Origin: Flabesymbios commensalis
Taxonomy: Eukaryota; Annelida; Polychaeta; Terebellida; Flabelligeridae
Direction: 5' to 3'
Assembly (NCBI GenBank): GCA_964017125.1
Contig: OZ024908.1
Coordinates: 84,279,099-84,343,098 of the forward strand
Length of the DNA stretch: 64,000 bases
Part shown: in pieces, positions 42,441 to 51,870 of the stretch
Position numbering within the stretch: position 1 is the first letter of the stretch
How the letters are laid out: every line of letters begins with the position of its first letter
The notes under the pieces: generated by a model
Database searches by the model: none
Seen by the model: the letters and a program-made list of their open reading frames with translations, nothing else
Told to the model about the DNA's origin: nothing
Made by a program: the position numbers and the translations under genes

Positions 42441-42610
42441 TGAAATGAAATTAAATGAATCGGGTTTGTGCACATATAAGCTAAACTGGGCCACCTTGTG
42501 AAGATGGTGAGATGAATCAGGTGATACTGTCCTCCAGACACAGGATTCGAAATTCTAATCCCGGCTGTCTGAGGCCGAGCACGCTACCTCTCGGTCACGG
42601 AGGTTTCCGG
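42441..42610 (-). mobile_element. SINE-1 fragment (tail and second head)
   Basis: AAATGAATCGGG, GTGCACATATAAGCTAAACT and GCACGCTACCTCTCGGTCAC. The first head is absent. It follows the coding relic directly. Confidence 0.8.
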
Positions 42611-42807
42611 AAGCCCCACCCCTATTGTCAACGGCAAGCTACATTTCATGCCATAAATCACAGCTGACAGAAATCATTCAAACAGAAGTAACTCTACCAG
42701 ACAGAGAACCCGAGGGAGCATAGAACAGTTCTAGGTTCTTTGATACAAATAACGCCCCTTTGAGATTCCCATTATACTTTGAATTTTTTTATAGAATCCG
42801 CAAAACC
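42611..42807. other. no gene seen
   Basis: Spacer between two SINE-1 copies. CGGCAAGCTACATTTCATGC and onwards could still belong to the coding relic, but no similarity is recognised. Confidence 0.3.
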
Positions 42808-42819
42808 TGATGTCATGAA

Positions 42820-43135
42820 ATGAAATGAAATGAATCGGGCTTTAGGCCACCTTTGTGCACATATAGGCTAAACTGGGCCAGGAGAACCTCCTGAGGATGG
42901 TGAGATGATTGAGATGACACTGTCCTCCAGACACAGAATTCGAAATTCGAGCCCTGGCGGTCTGAGGCCGAGCACGCTACCTCTCGGTCACGGAGGCTCC
43001 CCACAATACTATCTTTCACACGTGGATGGGGAAGAAACATTTTTGTTTCTTTCAAACCGCCGAGACCGGGAACCTAGCCCCAAACTCTGGCGTGAAAGGC
43101 AGCGGTGCTAACCACTACCCTAGGGCCCCCGCCCA
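42820..43135 (-). mobile_element. SINE-1, reference copy with 12-bp target duplication
   Basis: TGATGTCATGAA flanks it at 42808-42819 and 43136-43147. On the minus strand the first head has CCTAGGGTAGTGGTTAGCAC as A-box region and a decayed B box. Then follow AAACAAAAATGTTTCTTCCC, a second head with GTGACCGAGAGGTAGCG and GGCTCGAATTTCGAATTC, a body with CTGGAGGACAGTGTCATCTC, and a tail of CCTATATGTGCACAAAGGTG with AAATGAAATG-type repeats at the end. Such an element would be copied by a partner LINE. The peptide that appears in several ORFs of the window is an accidental reading of this SINE. Confidence 0.92.
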
Positions 43136-43147
43136 TGATGTCATGAA

Positions 43148-43599
43148 GTCAAACGGGAACCCAGGCACCGCCACAATTTTGGGCGGTGTTTCGTGTCCAC
43201 TGGCAAGAGGTACATGGGGGATAACTCTGGCCCGACGTTGGCCCAACGTAGATCGTGGTCTGTTTTCTCAGATATATGAATATATATGAATATTGCTTTA
43301 CGTCGCTTTCTGCACAATCATGACAATATCGCGACAGAAAGAAGCCTGAAGCCGGGACTATGCCCTACTCTTATTTCAAATGACTCCAAGGGTTCTTCAT
43401 AGTGCACAGTATTAAGGCAGCACTGTACACTCCATGCCTTTGAACAGTTTGGAGCACTGTATATGCACAATCACGATGACAAATATCCGTCCCGACCGGG
43501 ATTCGAGCCTGGTGGGCCTACCCCCAGGTTACAAGCCCCAGTCGATACGAATGAAGGTTTTTCAGATGGCTGTGTCTTTTCCTGTGAGGGTGTGTCAGG
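43148..43599. other. no gene seen
   Basis: A tRNA-B-box-like GGGATTCGAGCCTGGTGG near 43497 may be a SINE head, but no A box or core is found. A family B-like TGGCCCGACGTTGGCCC is near 43228. Confidence 0.35.
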
Positions 43600-43690
43600 T
43601 GAAGAATCCACCCAGTGCTGCTGGATGTTGGCCCACCGTTGCAGACGATGGCCCAACATCGAACCAACAGTGGTTAGAATTATCGCATTT
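43600..43690. mobile_element. MITE family B, copy 14
   Basis: GGATGTTGGCCCACCGTTGC and GACGATGGCCCAACATCGAA are the central arms. Outer ends are decayed. Confidence 0.7.
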
Positions 43691-43739
43691 CCCAGGGAGG
43701 AATCGATCAGGCTCTTAGAAAAAGAAAGATGGCGGTAAT

Positions 43740-44030
43740 TAGGGACGGAAATTGACTCTGGAACTGCGCTCTTGTTTCAAACGCCGTGCTGACGACGTGT
43801 CGCGACGCGAGTTTACGGCGCGATTACGACGTGGTTTACAACCGCAGACGAGACCAGGCCAGAATGCTACAGTTCACGTGGCATACGGTAGACGGCGCTC
43901 AGGACACATGACCCTCACCAGGGTCGCAAACCAGCCTCGTTTTGGCCAAAGTGGGTGTGGCAGTTTAAAAGGCGCTGTTGAGTGGTTGGTGCCAAGTGAT
44001 GTGCCCACAAACATTAATTGACACTTTGAG
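43740..44030 (+). other. CpG-dense block, possible exon or promoter, unproven
   Basis: GACGTGTCGCGACGCGAG, CGGCGCGATTACGACG and GTAGACGGCGC give a CpG density well above the surroundings. Two frames stay open for 45-90 codons, with no recognisable protein in either. It could be a host exon, a CpG island or an unrecognised repeat. Confidence 0.25.
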
Positions 44031-44039
44031 CCCCACAGC

Positions 44040-44130
44040 GCGACGGCCTCAACGTAAAGTGAGTACTTTTAAAGTAAGGAGATACTGCCTTTTGGCTTTG
44101 TACCTCAGTACAGAGGTCTGCTTTTTGGAG
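44040..44130. mobile_element. hairpin family I, copy
   Basis: AAGTGAGTACTTTTAAAGTA with GGAGATACTGCCTTTTGGCT. Confidence 0.55.
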
Positions 44131-44204
44131 CAGGCTCCAGATTGACGTATTATAAGCCTGGTGTTCTGTCTTACATAGACAAACAGGAGTAACTACTTGC
44201 CTTA

Positions 44205-44448
44205 ATCCTACAAGTGCTGAAAAAAAGTTTGTAATTTAAGATCCTAAAATGTTTTTTCAATTTGAAATCATCATAAATGATTTAGATAGCTCTTTCCGTT
44301 TCATTTGAATACCCATGTTAAGGGTCTACGACCTTAATAATTATTTTTATTCCGTCAGTGCGATAACCGTTTATATACGTCAGAATCTGACGTCTACAGA
44401 CGTCACGTACTGACGTATATAGACGGTCCCCGCGCTGAGAGAGTTAAA
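44205..44448 (-). mobile_element. MITE family A, copy 18
   Basis: It includes TTCATTTGAATACCCATGTT and the hairpin TATATACGTCAGAATCTGAC with CGTATATAGACGGTCCCCGC. The TATATA variant replaces the usual TTTAGA. Confidence 0.8.
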
Positions 44449-44642
44449 GCACTCTTAAGATACTGTTTCATAACTCAAGAGACCAAATTGTTTTTTTTTC
44501 AATTTGAAATCATCATTAATGTCTTAGCTAGCTCTTTCCACTTCAGTTGAATACCTGTGTTATATGTCTACGGCCATAATTTTTTTTACTCTTTCAGTGC
44601 GGAGATCGACTTTAGACGTCAGATTCTACAATGTCATTTAGT
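44449..44642 (-). mobile_element. MITE family A, copy 19, directly after copy 18
   Basis: Same orientation as the preceding copy: TTAAAGCACTCTTAAGATAC to GACTTTAGACGTCAGATTC. The second half of the hairpin is absent. Confidence 0.75.
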
Positions 44643-44739
44643 TGTGATTTAAATAATATGTAGAATTAGCCATTTGCGTATTTTTGCCAAATATATCTTT
44701 TTTTCTAAATATCTCTTTTTTCCAAACGATATTGGCGAG

Positions 44740-45832
44740 CACACACCTCAAAGAGATAAACCCATACGTCAAGGCATTATGAAAACCAAGATATAAACCC
44801 CCTCCCTCGGAAAGGCATTATAAAAGCAAACAAATAACCCTCCATGTTAAGGCATTATAAACGCAGGTAGATAAACCACACATCAAGGCATTGAAACGAG
44901 GTAGATAAACACCCAAGTCAAGGCATTATACACGCAGGTGAATAAACCACACGTCAAGGCATTATCAACGCAGGTAGATAAACCACAACGCCAAGGCATT
45001 ATAAACACAGTGAGCTACCTCCTCCCCCCCCCCCCCCACGTCAAGGCATCATAAACGCAGAGAGATACCCTCCAACGTGAAGGCATTATAAACGCAGATA
45101 TACCCCCACGTGAAGGAATTATAAACGGAGTGAGATAAACCACGTAAGGGCATTATAAACGCTGGGAGATAAACTCCACGTCAAGGCAGTATGAATGCGG
45201 ATAAATAAACCCCCACGTCAAGGCATTATAAACGCAGGTAGACAAACCACCCACGCCAAGGCATTATAAACAAAGGGAAAGAAACCCTCACTCCAAGGTA
45301 TTATAAACGCAGGGAAATAAACTCCCATGTCATGGCATTATAAACGCAGGGAAATACACTCCCACGCCAGGGTATTATAAACGCAGGGAGATAAACCACC
45401 CACGCCAAAGCATTATAAAAGCAGGGAAATAAACCGCCACGCCAAGGCTTTATAAACGCAGCGAAATAAATCGGCACGTCAAGGCATTATAAACGCAGGG
45501 AAATAAACTCCACGTCAATGCATTATAAACGCAGGTAGACAAACTACCCACGCCAATACATTATAAACGCATGGGAATAAATCATAACGTCAAGGCATTA
45601 TAATCTCAGAGAGATAAAACTCAACGTCAAGGCATTATAAACGCAGTGAGATAAACACTACGTCAAGGCATTATAAACGCAGGTAGATAAACCCCCACGC
45701 CAAGGCATTATAATTGCAAGGAGATAAAACGCCCGTGTCAAGGCATCATAAACGCTGGGAGATAAAACACCTACGTTAACAGGTTGAGGCATTATAAATG
45801 GTGGGAGATAAACCTCAACGTTGAGGCATTAT
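44740..45832 (+). repeat. minisatellite of about 39 bp, about 28 units
   Basis: The unit core is CGTCAAGGCATTATAAACGC followed by AGGGAGATAAACCCCCA. Unit length varies from about 36 to 41 bp, and unit-to-unit divergence is higher than in the 40-bp array at 10917. A C-run of about 13 is near 45026. Not coding. Confidence 0.95.
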
Positions 45833-45894
45833 TTCAATGATATGTATTTTTTCCATTCACAAATAATATATGAGGAAGTAATCAAGGACAGAAA

Positions 45895-45990
45895 AATGAA
45901 ATGAAAGGAATGGTGTTTTAGGCCACATTTGTCCACATATTTGCTTAACTGGGCCAGGAGAATCTCCTACGGATGGTGAGATGATAGGCC
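45895..45990 (-). mobile_element. SINE-1 tail fragment
   Basis: AATGAAATGAAAGGAATGG, GGCCACATTTGTCCACATAT and ACTGGGCCAGGAGAATCTCC. Confidence 0.75.
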
Positions 45991-46296
45991 ACCCTACGTG
46001 CACCCATCCTTCCCCCCCCCCCCCACAACTCACCCACGCCAATTTTTTTTAAACCTTGATATGTCCAAAGCATTAAATGAGATCTTAACAGCAAAAAAAA
46101 CGTCTGTCGTTGCTATTCTAGTTTATCAATCTACACATGCAAATATCTATATATGCATATACCATATAAAAGGTGATGCAATTTCCGTTCTAATGATGTA
46201 TTTCATGATTCAATGGATTAAAGGGTTATCTCTACAAATACGTCTATTACTAAATAATAAAAATTGACAACAACACAAGCTAGTTAACACCAGGTC
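45991..46296. other. no gene seen
   Basis: A C-run is near 46011-46024. Nothing else recognised. Confidence 0.3.
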
Positions 46297-47730
46297 AATA
46301 GAAACGGCTTAAAAAAAAACCATGTAATTATTGGCCGTATCTATATTTGACTGTTTTCTGAACCCAGGTGTGTATATGCCTAAAACTGGGCGGTATTTAG
46401 ATTTGTACATTGCATATATATTTCTAAATGCGAGTCTTTTTTGAAAATGTGTATATTTAGCCTGAGCTGAAATATGAAACATTAAACCTTGCTCGACATT
46501 TGATTGCCATTTTTTCCAGCTTGTTTTTACATAATTTAGGTGTGCTGAATTTAAACGTGGCCTTTAACATTCTATTTTGCTGCTATTCACTTTCAAATTA
46601 GCAAAACAAAAATCACATCTGTTCTCTATTTTTGTTAGACATTATTGCACGATTGCATGATCTAGAGTTGATAAATTTATGCTTCATGTTTTTCGATCAA
46701 AATGACCTGAATTCGACCTTCAAGTTCAAAATGGTTACCACCAACATTTGTTTAATGGAAAACTAAAAAAATAGACTACGTACTACGGCAGATTGGGTCG
46801 CAAGGCATTCAAAACTGTGTTTAACCACAGTATATTCTAACATGCTTTGATGTGCTTAGTATTTAAAATGACGTCATTATTTTAATAATAAATAGGTAAA
46901 AAGGCATTCATCTTGGATTTTACGATAAAGTATAGGTCAGACGATGAACAATAAACATCAAAAATGTTTGCTTCGGCCCCCAAGTCATAGAAAATAATAA
47001 AAAAAAATTGAGTTATTTCGGGCCACAAATAAAAGAAAAGAGGTTTAGTTGACATTTTGCTAGTTATTTTGTTTCTTGTTCTTATGAAGGTGAATTTCGC
47101 GGCTAATTTAGATTTTTTCATTCAAATTTATTCGTCAGTATCGTTTTTTTCTGATCCACTAAGTTACTACAAATAAATATTATTATCGTCATCCTAGCGG
47201 TATATTTATAGCATATAGTAACAGTAAATATACAAAAAACGACGGACATTTTGTATTTAAATGTCAAATAAAGGTTATTTCTTTCCAAAGATACTTGAAA
47301 AAAATGTATAATAAAAATAGTGCAGAAACTATAAATTATATTTATATTTACGAAAAGCCCTACAAAATACGGGGGTTTCTTTACATATTGGCAGCCATTT
47401 TTGGTTTTGCTAATTTGATGGTGAAGGTCACCAAATAGCAAATGTTAACAGACAGATTCGAATTCAGCACACACAACTTATGTAAAAACAAGTAGATAAA
47501 AAATTGTACCGAAAAATGATGAGAAAAAATGATGTTTCTGATTTCAGCCCATGCTAAATACACATAATTTCATGAATGGCTTCATTATTCTTTCAATACA
47601 AAAAATAAATGACATTCAGCAATATAAATAACACTCATTTTTAAGCATACACACATCTTGGTTGAGACAATATAGGCCAGATATGGATATGTTAAATAAA
47701 TATATTTCATTAAGTCGTTTCCTTTCGCCA
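46297..47730. mobile_element. 1.4-kb element with about 300-bp inverted ends, unidentified
   Basis: The segment 46297-46612 is matched in reverse by about 47395-47730. Shared landmarks, read on plus at the left and on minus at the right, are GAAACGGCTTAA / GAAACGACTTAA, GTGTGTATATGCCT / GTGTGTATGCTT, CTGAGCTGAAAT / ATGGGCTGAAAT, CTTGTTTTTACATAA, GTGTGCTGAATT and CAAATTAGCAAAAC. Identity is about 60-70 percent by eye, so it is old. The central part of about 780 bp has ORFs of 79 and 107 codons on the minus strand that look like AT-rich noise. It may be a foldback or MITE-like element, or an autonomous element that lost its gene. No target duplication was found. Confidence 0.65.
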
Positions 47731-47899
47731 TGTTGAATCGTTTGTTTTGTTGGTCATTTTGATTATTTTATAATAAAAAATCATGCTTGAGCGTATGTGG
47801 AGAGAAGACTACTTATTCTACTGCAATGTGTGATATATCATAAGAACGGGAATTAAATTACCTGTTATATGGTAAATCGCTACATCAAAGACAGACGTT
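47731..47899. other. no gene seen
   Basis: AT-rich spacer. Confidence 0.3.
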
Positions 47900-48014
47900 G
47901 GCTAGCCAGCCCTCCACCTAGAAAATTGTATAACTTTTGTAAAACATGGACCAACGTCGAAGACGTTGGGTTCACGTTGTACAACTGTTATATAAATGTT
48001 CTGTGTTTGCTGGC
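47900..48014. mobile_element. MITE family B, copy 16 (variant arms)
   Basis: CTAGCCAGCCCTCCACCTAG is a decayed left end; the right end is TTCTGTGTTTGCTGG. AACGTCGAAGACGTTGG is the centre. The arms are TTGTATAACTTTTG and TTGTACAACTG variants, close to 37666. Confidence 0.75.
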
Positions 48015-48062
48015 CAGACACAGTATTCGGAGCCTTAACCACTGCACCAGGGCCCCGGCCAA
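48015..48062 (-). mobile_element. SINE-1 fragment
   Basis: CCAGACACAGTATTCGGAG is second-head sequence. CTTAACCACTGCACCAGGGC is the first-head A-box region. The part between is missing. Confidence 0.55.
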
Positions 48063-48078
48063 TCAAGACGGACATGTA

Positions 48079-48289
48079 TACTGTGGATCTGGTAATATTC
48101 GTGAGGTTTTAATTTTCGTGCATTTCTCGAGGAGGACAAATTCGCTAATTCAAGAGTCTCGTTAAAATTATTATTATAATAGCGCTACTAAAGAAAAATC
48201 AAAATTTTCGAATTTTAAACTATGTGAAAAGTCCCAAAATCAGAAATCCGCGAAAATTCAAACACGCGAAAATTACCAGATCTACAGTA
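48079..48289 (-). mobile_element. MITE family H, copy 2
   Basis: TACTGTGGATCTGGTAATAT to ATTACCAGATCTACAGTA, with TA on both sides. It is the reverse orientation of 22706-22911. Confidence 0.85.
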
Positions 48290-48382
48290 TTGCGCAATCG
48301 ATCTGCTGCTCAGCTAAAATTTTGAGCACAGCATTTTATATCTCGATGATTACATGCGTCGCAAGAGGTTGCGAGAGGTTAA

Positions 48383-48472
48383 CCCATTGTTGTTGTAATG
48401 GTGGGCTGCTGTCTGCAACGCTGGCTCACCATTGAAACGACATTGGTTCGACGTCTCGTGTTTGCAGAAATA
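48383..48472. mobile_element. MITE family B, copy 17
   Basis: TGCTGTCTGCAACGCTGG centre, right end CGACGTCTCGTGTTTGC. The left end is lost. Confidence 0.75.
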
Positions 48473-48501
48473 CTATGTATTGCATATACTATAAGCACGT
48501 A

Positions 48502-48572
48502 TCCCAGAAAACACGAGACGTTGTACCAACATCAAACCAGAATTGGTTCAACGTCTCTTGTTTGCTAGGATA
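48502..48572. mobile_element. MITE family B, internally deleted copy
   Basis: TCCCAGAAAACACGAGACG and CGTCTCTTGTTTGCTAGGA are both ends. Only about 30 bp lie between them and the GTCGTAGACG centre is gone. Confidence 0.8.
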
Positions 48573-48591
48573 ATATGGTTATTAAAGGGAC

Positions 48592-48958
48592 TGGCCCAGG
48601 TCTACAATCATAAAAAAATCGGTGATTTTATTTTTGCTTAATAATACGACCATATGATGTAAACATGTCCATAGACTAGAACTGCAAAAGTTTTTTTAAT
48701 TTTTGTGCTGCGCATTCCCCAGTTAGGCTAGATATAGAGACGAAATTCCCGTATTTCTTATTTTTGACATGGTTGTCAATAATTAGAAATCAGGAAATTA
48801 GTCTCTATATCTAGCCTAACTGGTGAATGCGCAGCACAAAAATTTTAAAAAAATTGCAGCTCTAGTCTATGAACATGTTTACATCACAGGGTCATATTAA
48901 GAAGCCAAAATAAAATCATTGATTTCTTGCTGATTTTAGCCTGGGCCAGTCCCTTTAA
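48592..48958. mobile_element. TTAA MITE family L, 367 bp
   Basis: The ends are TTAAAGGGACTGGCCCAGG and CCTGGGCCAGTCCCTTTAA, perfect over 19 bp including TTAA. The arms continue inward: CTGCGCATTCCCCAGTTAGG and CTAACTGGTGAATGCGCAGC, GTCTCTATATC and GATATAGAGAC. The design (TTAA target, palindromic, no ORF) fits a piggyBac-like MITE. Only one copy is in the window. Confidence 0.85.
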
Positions 48959-49797
48959 ACAGTTTTGTTCTCAAATACAGAGCAACTCAATTATACATGT
49001 ACTGTAGGAAATCAAAGAGGAAGTACAAAAATTGCACAGATAATTTGTGAGGAAATTAAATTATGTCTGCTGAATATGACATGTCAGGTTTAACGATTAA
49101 AGGTGTAGCCTACTGTGTAGCAACAGCGGGCCAAATCATCGCGCGGATTACAGAGAGAGAGCCAATTGGTGAATAACTATAACCGGAAATAGACATATGG
49201 TGGTCTATGGCTTTAATAAAGAGCTTTGGAGGATTGATAATATTATCATCTTAGTCCTAAAATTCTGTTACGCACATATATTGTTTAGGAGGGTTTCTAA
49301 TATCTTCTTTAGTCCGTCATCATAACGCACGTACACTTCTTCATAAACTGATTAAGGGGCCTGTTTTCACAGTCTATTACATCGCGGAAACCGCGGCGTT
49401 AAAACGCGATGTTCTTTTAAGAATTCCTCTCAACATCGCTCACGTGGACTGTTCGCAACAGGTAATGTGTGTATAGCCTGACTTGTTTCATTTTTAGTAC
49501 TCGCATGAAAAGTTTTGTTGGAGAGGGATAACGAAGATCTTAAAGGAATACAGATATATATCAATTTTAATTTGAAGAGACTGATGCTGCAATTATTGAT
49601 AAATTTAAATTTTTACAAATATTTTTTATGATCAACTGAGCGAAAATATAACTAGCCAGACGCCATGACCGGTTGGTAAAAATAAAAAATTTTGAGCGTC
49701 GCCAATGTTTTTATTGGACAAAGTACATCCTATGGCCCGATATTTCCTCGATAATCGCTTCTGTTTCAATCTGAAATTATCGCGCGATAAAGTGATA
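48959..49797. other. no gene seen
   Basis: A GCGGTT-like CGCGGAAACCGCGGCG near 49383 is a short palindrome. Nothing else recognised. Confidence 0.35.
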
Positions 49798-49906
49798 CCC
49801 AGCAGCAACAAGACGTTGAATAAATGTTGTTTTAACGTTGGTCCACCGTCTACGACGCTGGACCAACGTTAAACCAACATTTATTCAACGTCTTATGTCT
49901 CCTGGG
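49798..49906. mobile_element. MITE family B, copy 19 (near-perfect)
   Basis: CCCAGCAGCAACAAGACGTT to AACGTCTTATGTCTCCTGGG. Arms GAATAAATGTTGTTTTAACG and GTTAAACCAACATTTATTC match closely with 2-3 mismatches. Confidence 0.9.
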
Positions 49907-50229
49907 TAAATAGCACCACTAAAATAAGTGATGTCAATTGCGGCACATTTTTTATCGAGTGATCGAGTCCTTGCGTATACTGTGTAAAATGGCCTGAAGA
50001 TACTGGCATGTACAACTGAATGACCTGCATCTTTTTAAGTGTACCTTTGCCAAGGATGTTACTGTCTTGATTACTTTTTCATTTTGTTTGAAAATAATGT
50101 GATACTTTGTAATTTTATTAGAACACAATGTGAAAATGGCTGTGATCGGTTAGAGTAGAGTATTCTGATTGGGTCGATTACAGAGGGAATAGTTGTTTTT
50201 CAGGGTAGGCTTCTTTTTGCGTTGACGGA
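49907..50229. other. no gene seen
   Basis: Nothing recognised. Confidence 0.3.
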
Positions 50230-50231
50230 AA

Positions 50232-50342
50232 CCAAGCAAACACGAGACATTGAGCCATTATTGGCTCGATGTTGGGCCAGCGTCGTAGACGCTGGACCAA
50301 CATTGAACAAACAGTGGCTCAATGTCTCGTGTTTCCTGGGAA
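50232..50342. mobile_element. MITE family B, copy 20
   Basis: CCAAGCAAACACGAGACATT to AATGTCTCGTGTTTCCTGGG. Centre GGGCCAGCGTCGTAGACGCT. Confidence 0.9.
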
Positions 50343-50393
50343 GGCATCTGCCCATTGGTCATCCCGCCATATCGTCCTTGACACTGCTCTCAC

Positions 50394-50562
50394 GAGATTT
50401 CCGCCGTGAAAGAGGAGCGACGAGGGGGGTCCCGGGCTGTCATCTTGACATCCTCGGTCTCGGTCAGTGACCTAGGAACCACTTCCTGTCCAGGACGGGT
50501 GAGTGGCCCAGATAACCATTGAGATTCAGCTGGGGATGGCAGACGAGGTCGAGGTAGACTCC
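50394..50562 (-). CDS. candidate host exon, unknown protein
   Basis: On the minus strand a 169-bp open segment lies between a possible acceptor (CACTGCATTCAG before 50562) and a good donor match (GTGAGA from 50393). It encodes a polar, proline- and serine-rich stretch including PSPAESQWLSGPLTRPGQEV and LTETEDVKMTARDPPRRSSF, which is less AT-driven than other ORFs in the window. The pyrimidine tract before the acceptor is weak. No protein family is recognised and no companion exon was found within several kb, where MITEs dominate. It could be a real exon of a disordered protein or chance in GC-richer DNA. Confidence 0.2.
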
Positions 50563-50607
50563 CTGAATGCAGTGTGGACTTCACAAACATCGTATTTGTA
50601 GTTTTTA

Positions 50608-50837
50608 ACCCTGAAAAAACGCCGACATATTTTTGTATAGACCATGGGGACCAAAGTTTTTTTTGTAATTTTAAAATCATCATAAAGGTCTTAGTCGGTT
50701 CTTTCTGATTCTACGGTCTACGGTCAGTAGAAAGATTTTACACTCACAGCGCGGGGATCGACTTTAGACATCAGAATCTGACGTCTACAGACGTCAGATT
50801 CTGTCGTTTAAAGTCGATGCCCGCGCTGTGATAGTTA
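50608..50837 (-). mobile_element. MITE family A, copy 20
   Basis: TTTTTAACCCTGAAAAAACG to CGCGCTGTGATAGTTAA. The hairpin has GACATCAGAATCTGACGTC and GACGTCAGATTCTGTCG. Confidence 0.85.
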
Positions 50838-51035
50838 AAACGCTGACATATTTTTGTATAGACCATGGAGTGCTTTTTTTTTCAATTTCAAATCATAGTA
50901 AATGTCCTTATTAGCTCATTCCGGCTCAGTTGAATACCTATATGTTGTGGGTCTACGTCCATTATGAATATGTTTACTCTTACTCTCCGGGGCTCGACTA
51001 TAGACGTCAGAATCTGACGTCTAGAGACGTCAGAT
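50834..51035 (-). mobile_element. MITE family A, copy 21, directly after copy 20
   Basis: GTTAAAACGCTGACATATTT starts where copy 20 ends, same orientation. The hairpin breaks off after GTCTAGAGACGTCAGATTA. Confidence 0.8.
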
Positions 51036-51139
51036 TAATTGTAAATGGTATATCCAGGTATAGTTGAAGGTTTTCCTCTGTTTTTACAGGCAGTGAACAC
51101 CAAAATGTTTACACTACTGTGGCGTATATTAACATTCCA

Positions 51140-51870
51140 GCCCCTATCTGGCATCCCGAATCGATTCGGAAAAGTGCGGAGAGTTTGATTCGTACAGTGT
51201 GTTAGTGCGTGGCGTTTCGTAAGGGTATGGGCCGTTACGCGATGGTACGGTAATTTTTCTAGTATGCTAGAAAATTTTGCCGAACCCCCCGAACCACTCC
51301 CTTTGGCTTTAGATTTGTACGATGCGTATCCTAATTCGGAAAATTCGGATTGTATACGTATTAATACAGACAGTACGTAGCCTAATGTAGTTTGAGTGAT
51401 ACGGAATGGATTTGTATCGAGCGCATCGCCATGCGTCTGATCTGGCTGGTGCTCGGATTTTACGGCTACTTGGATCATAACGTGCGTAACGCAATGCATA
51501 TTGTAAAGTTCATTCCGGCAACTGTGTACGGCTTGTACGCAAAGGCATACGTAGGGTACGCAGATGTATTCTTAAACACATGTCAAGCGGGAGAATAATC
51601 TATACGAATCGTATTCCCGAATCTATTCTGGGAAATTCGGTGAATTTGATTCGTACCATGTGTATGGTGCGTGCCGATTCGGAGGGGTACGGGACGGTAC
51701 GGGAGGGTTCGGGTCATTTTCTAAAATGTTAGAAAATGTTGCTGACACGAACCCCCCCCCCCCCCCACATCCCCCTCCCGACTAACTCTATTCGGCTTGA
51801 GACTCGTTGGGGGTCTATCTCAATTCGGATTGTACAGATAACATACGTATTAATGCGTAGCAAGGGTCAA
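51140..51870 (+). repeat. CpG-rich block in two diverged direct copies
   Basis: A block of about 240 bp near 51150-51390 corresponds to 51615-51866. Shared landmarks are CGAATCGATTCGGAAAAGTG and CGAATCTATTCTGGGAAATT, GAGTTTGATTCGTAC and GAATTTGATTCGTACC, GTACGG/GGTACGG runs, CTAGAAAATTTTGCCGAACC and TTAGAAAATGTTGCTGACAC, then ACGTATTAAT. About 225 bp of different CGTAC-rich sequence separates them. The 154-codon ORF on the minus strand crosses the first copy and a MITE and has no recognised similarity. Possible ancient mobile element. Confidence 0.65.

Noticed and set aside
47118-47441. 107-codon minus-strand ORF in the 1.4-kb element
   Set aside because: Its composition (Ile, Phe, Tyr, Lys) is what AT-rich noise gives, and no domain is seen.
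51035-51499. 154-codon minus-strand ORF
   Set aside because: It runs from a family A MITE through the duplicated CpG-rich block, has no recognised similarity, and the second copy of the block does not keep the frame.
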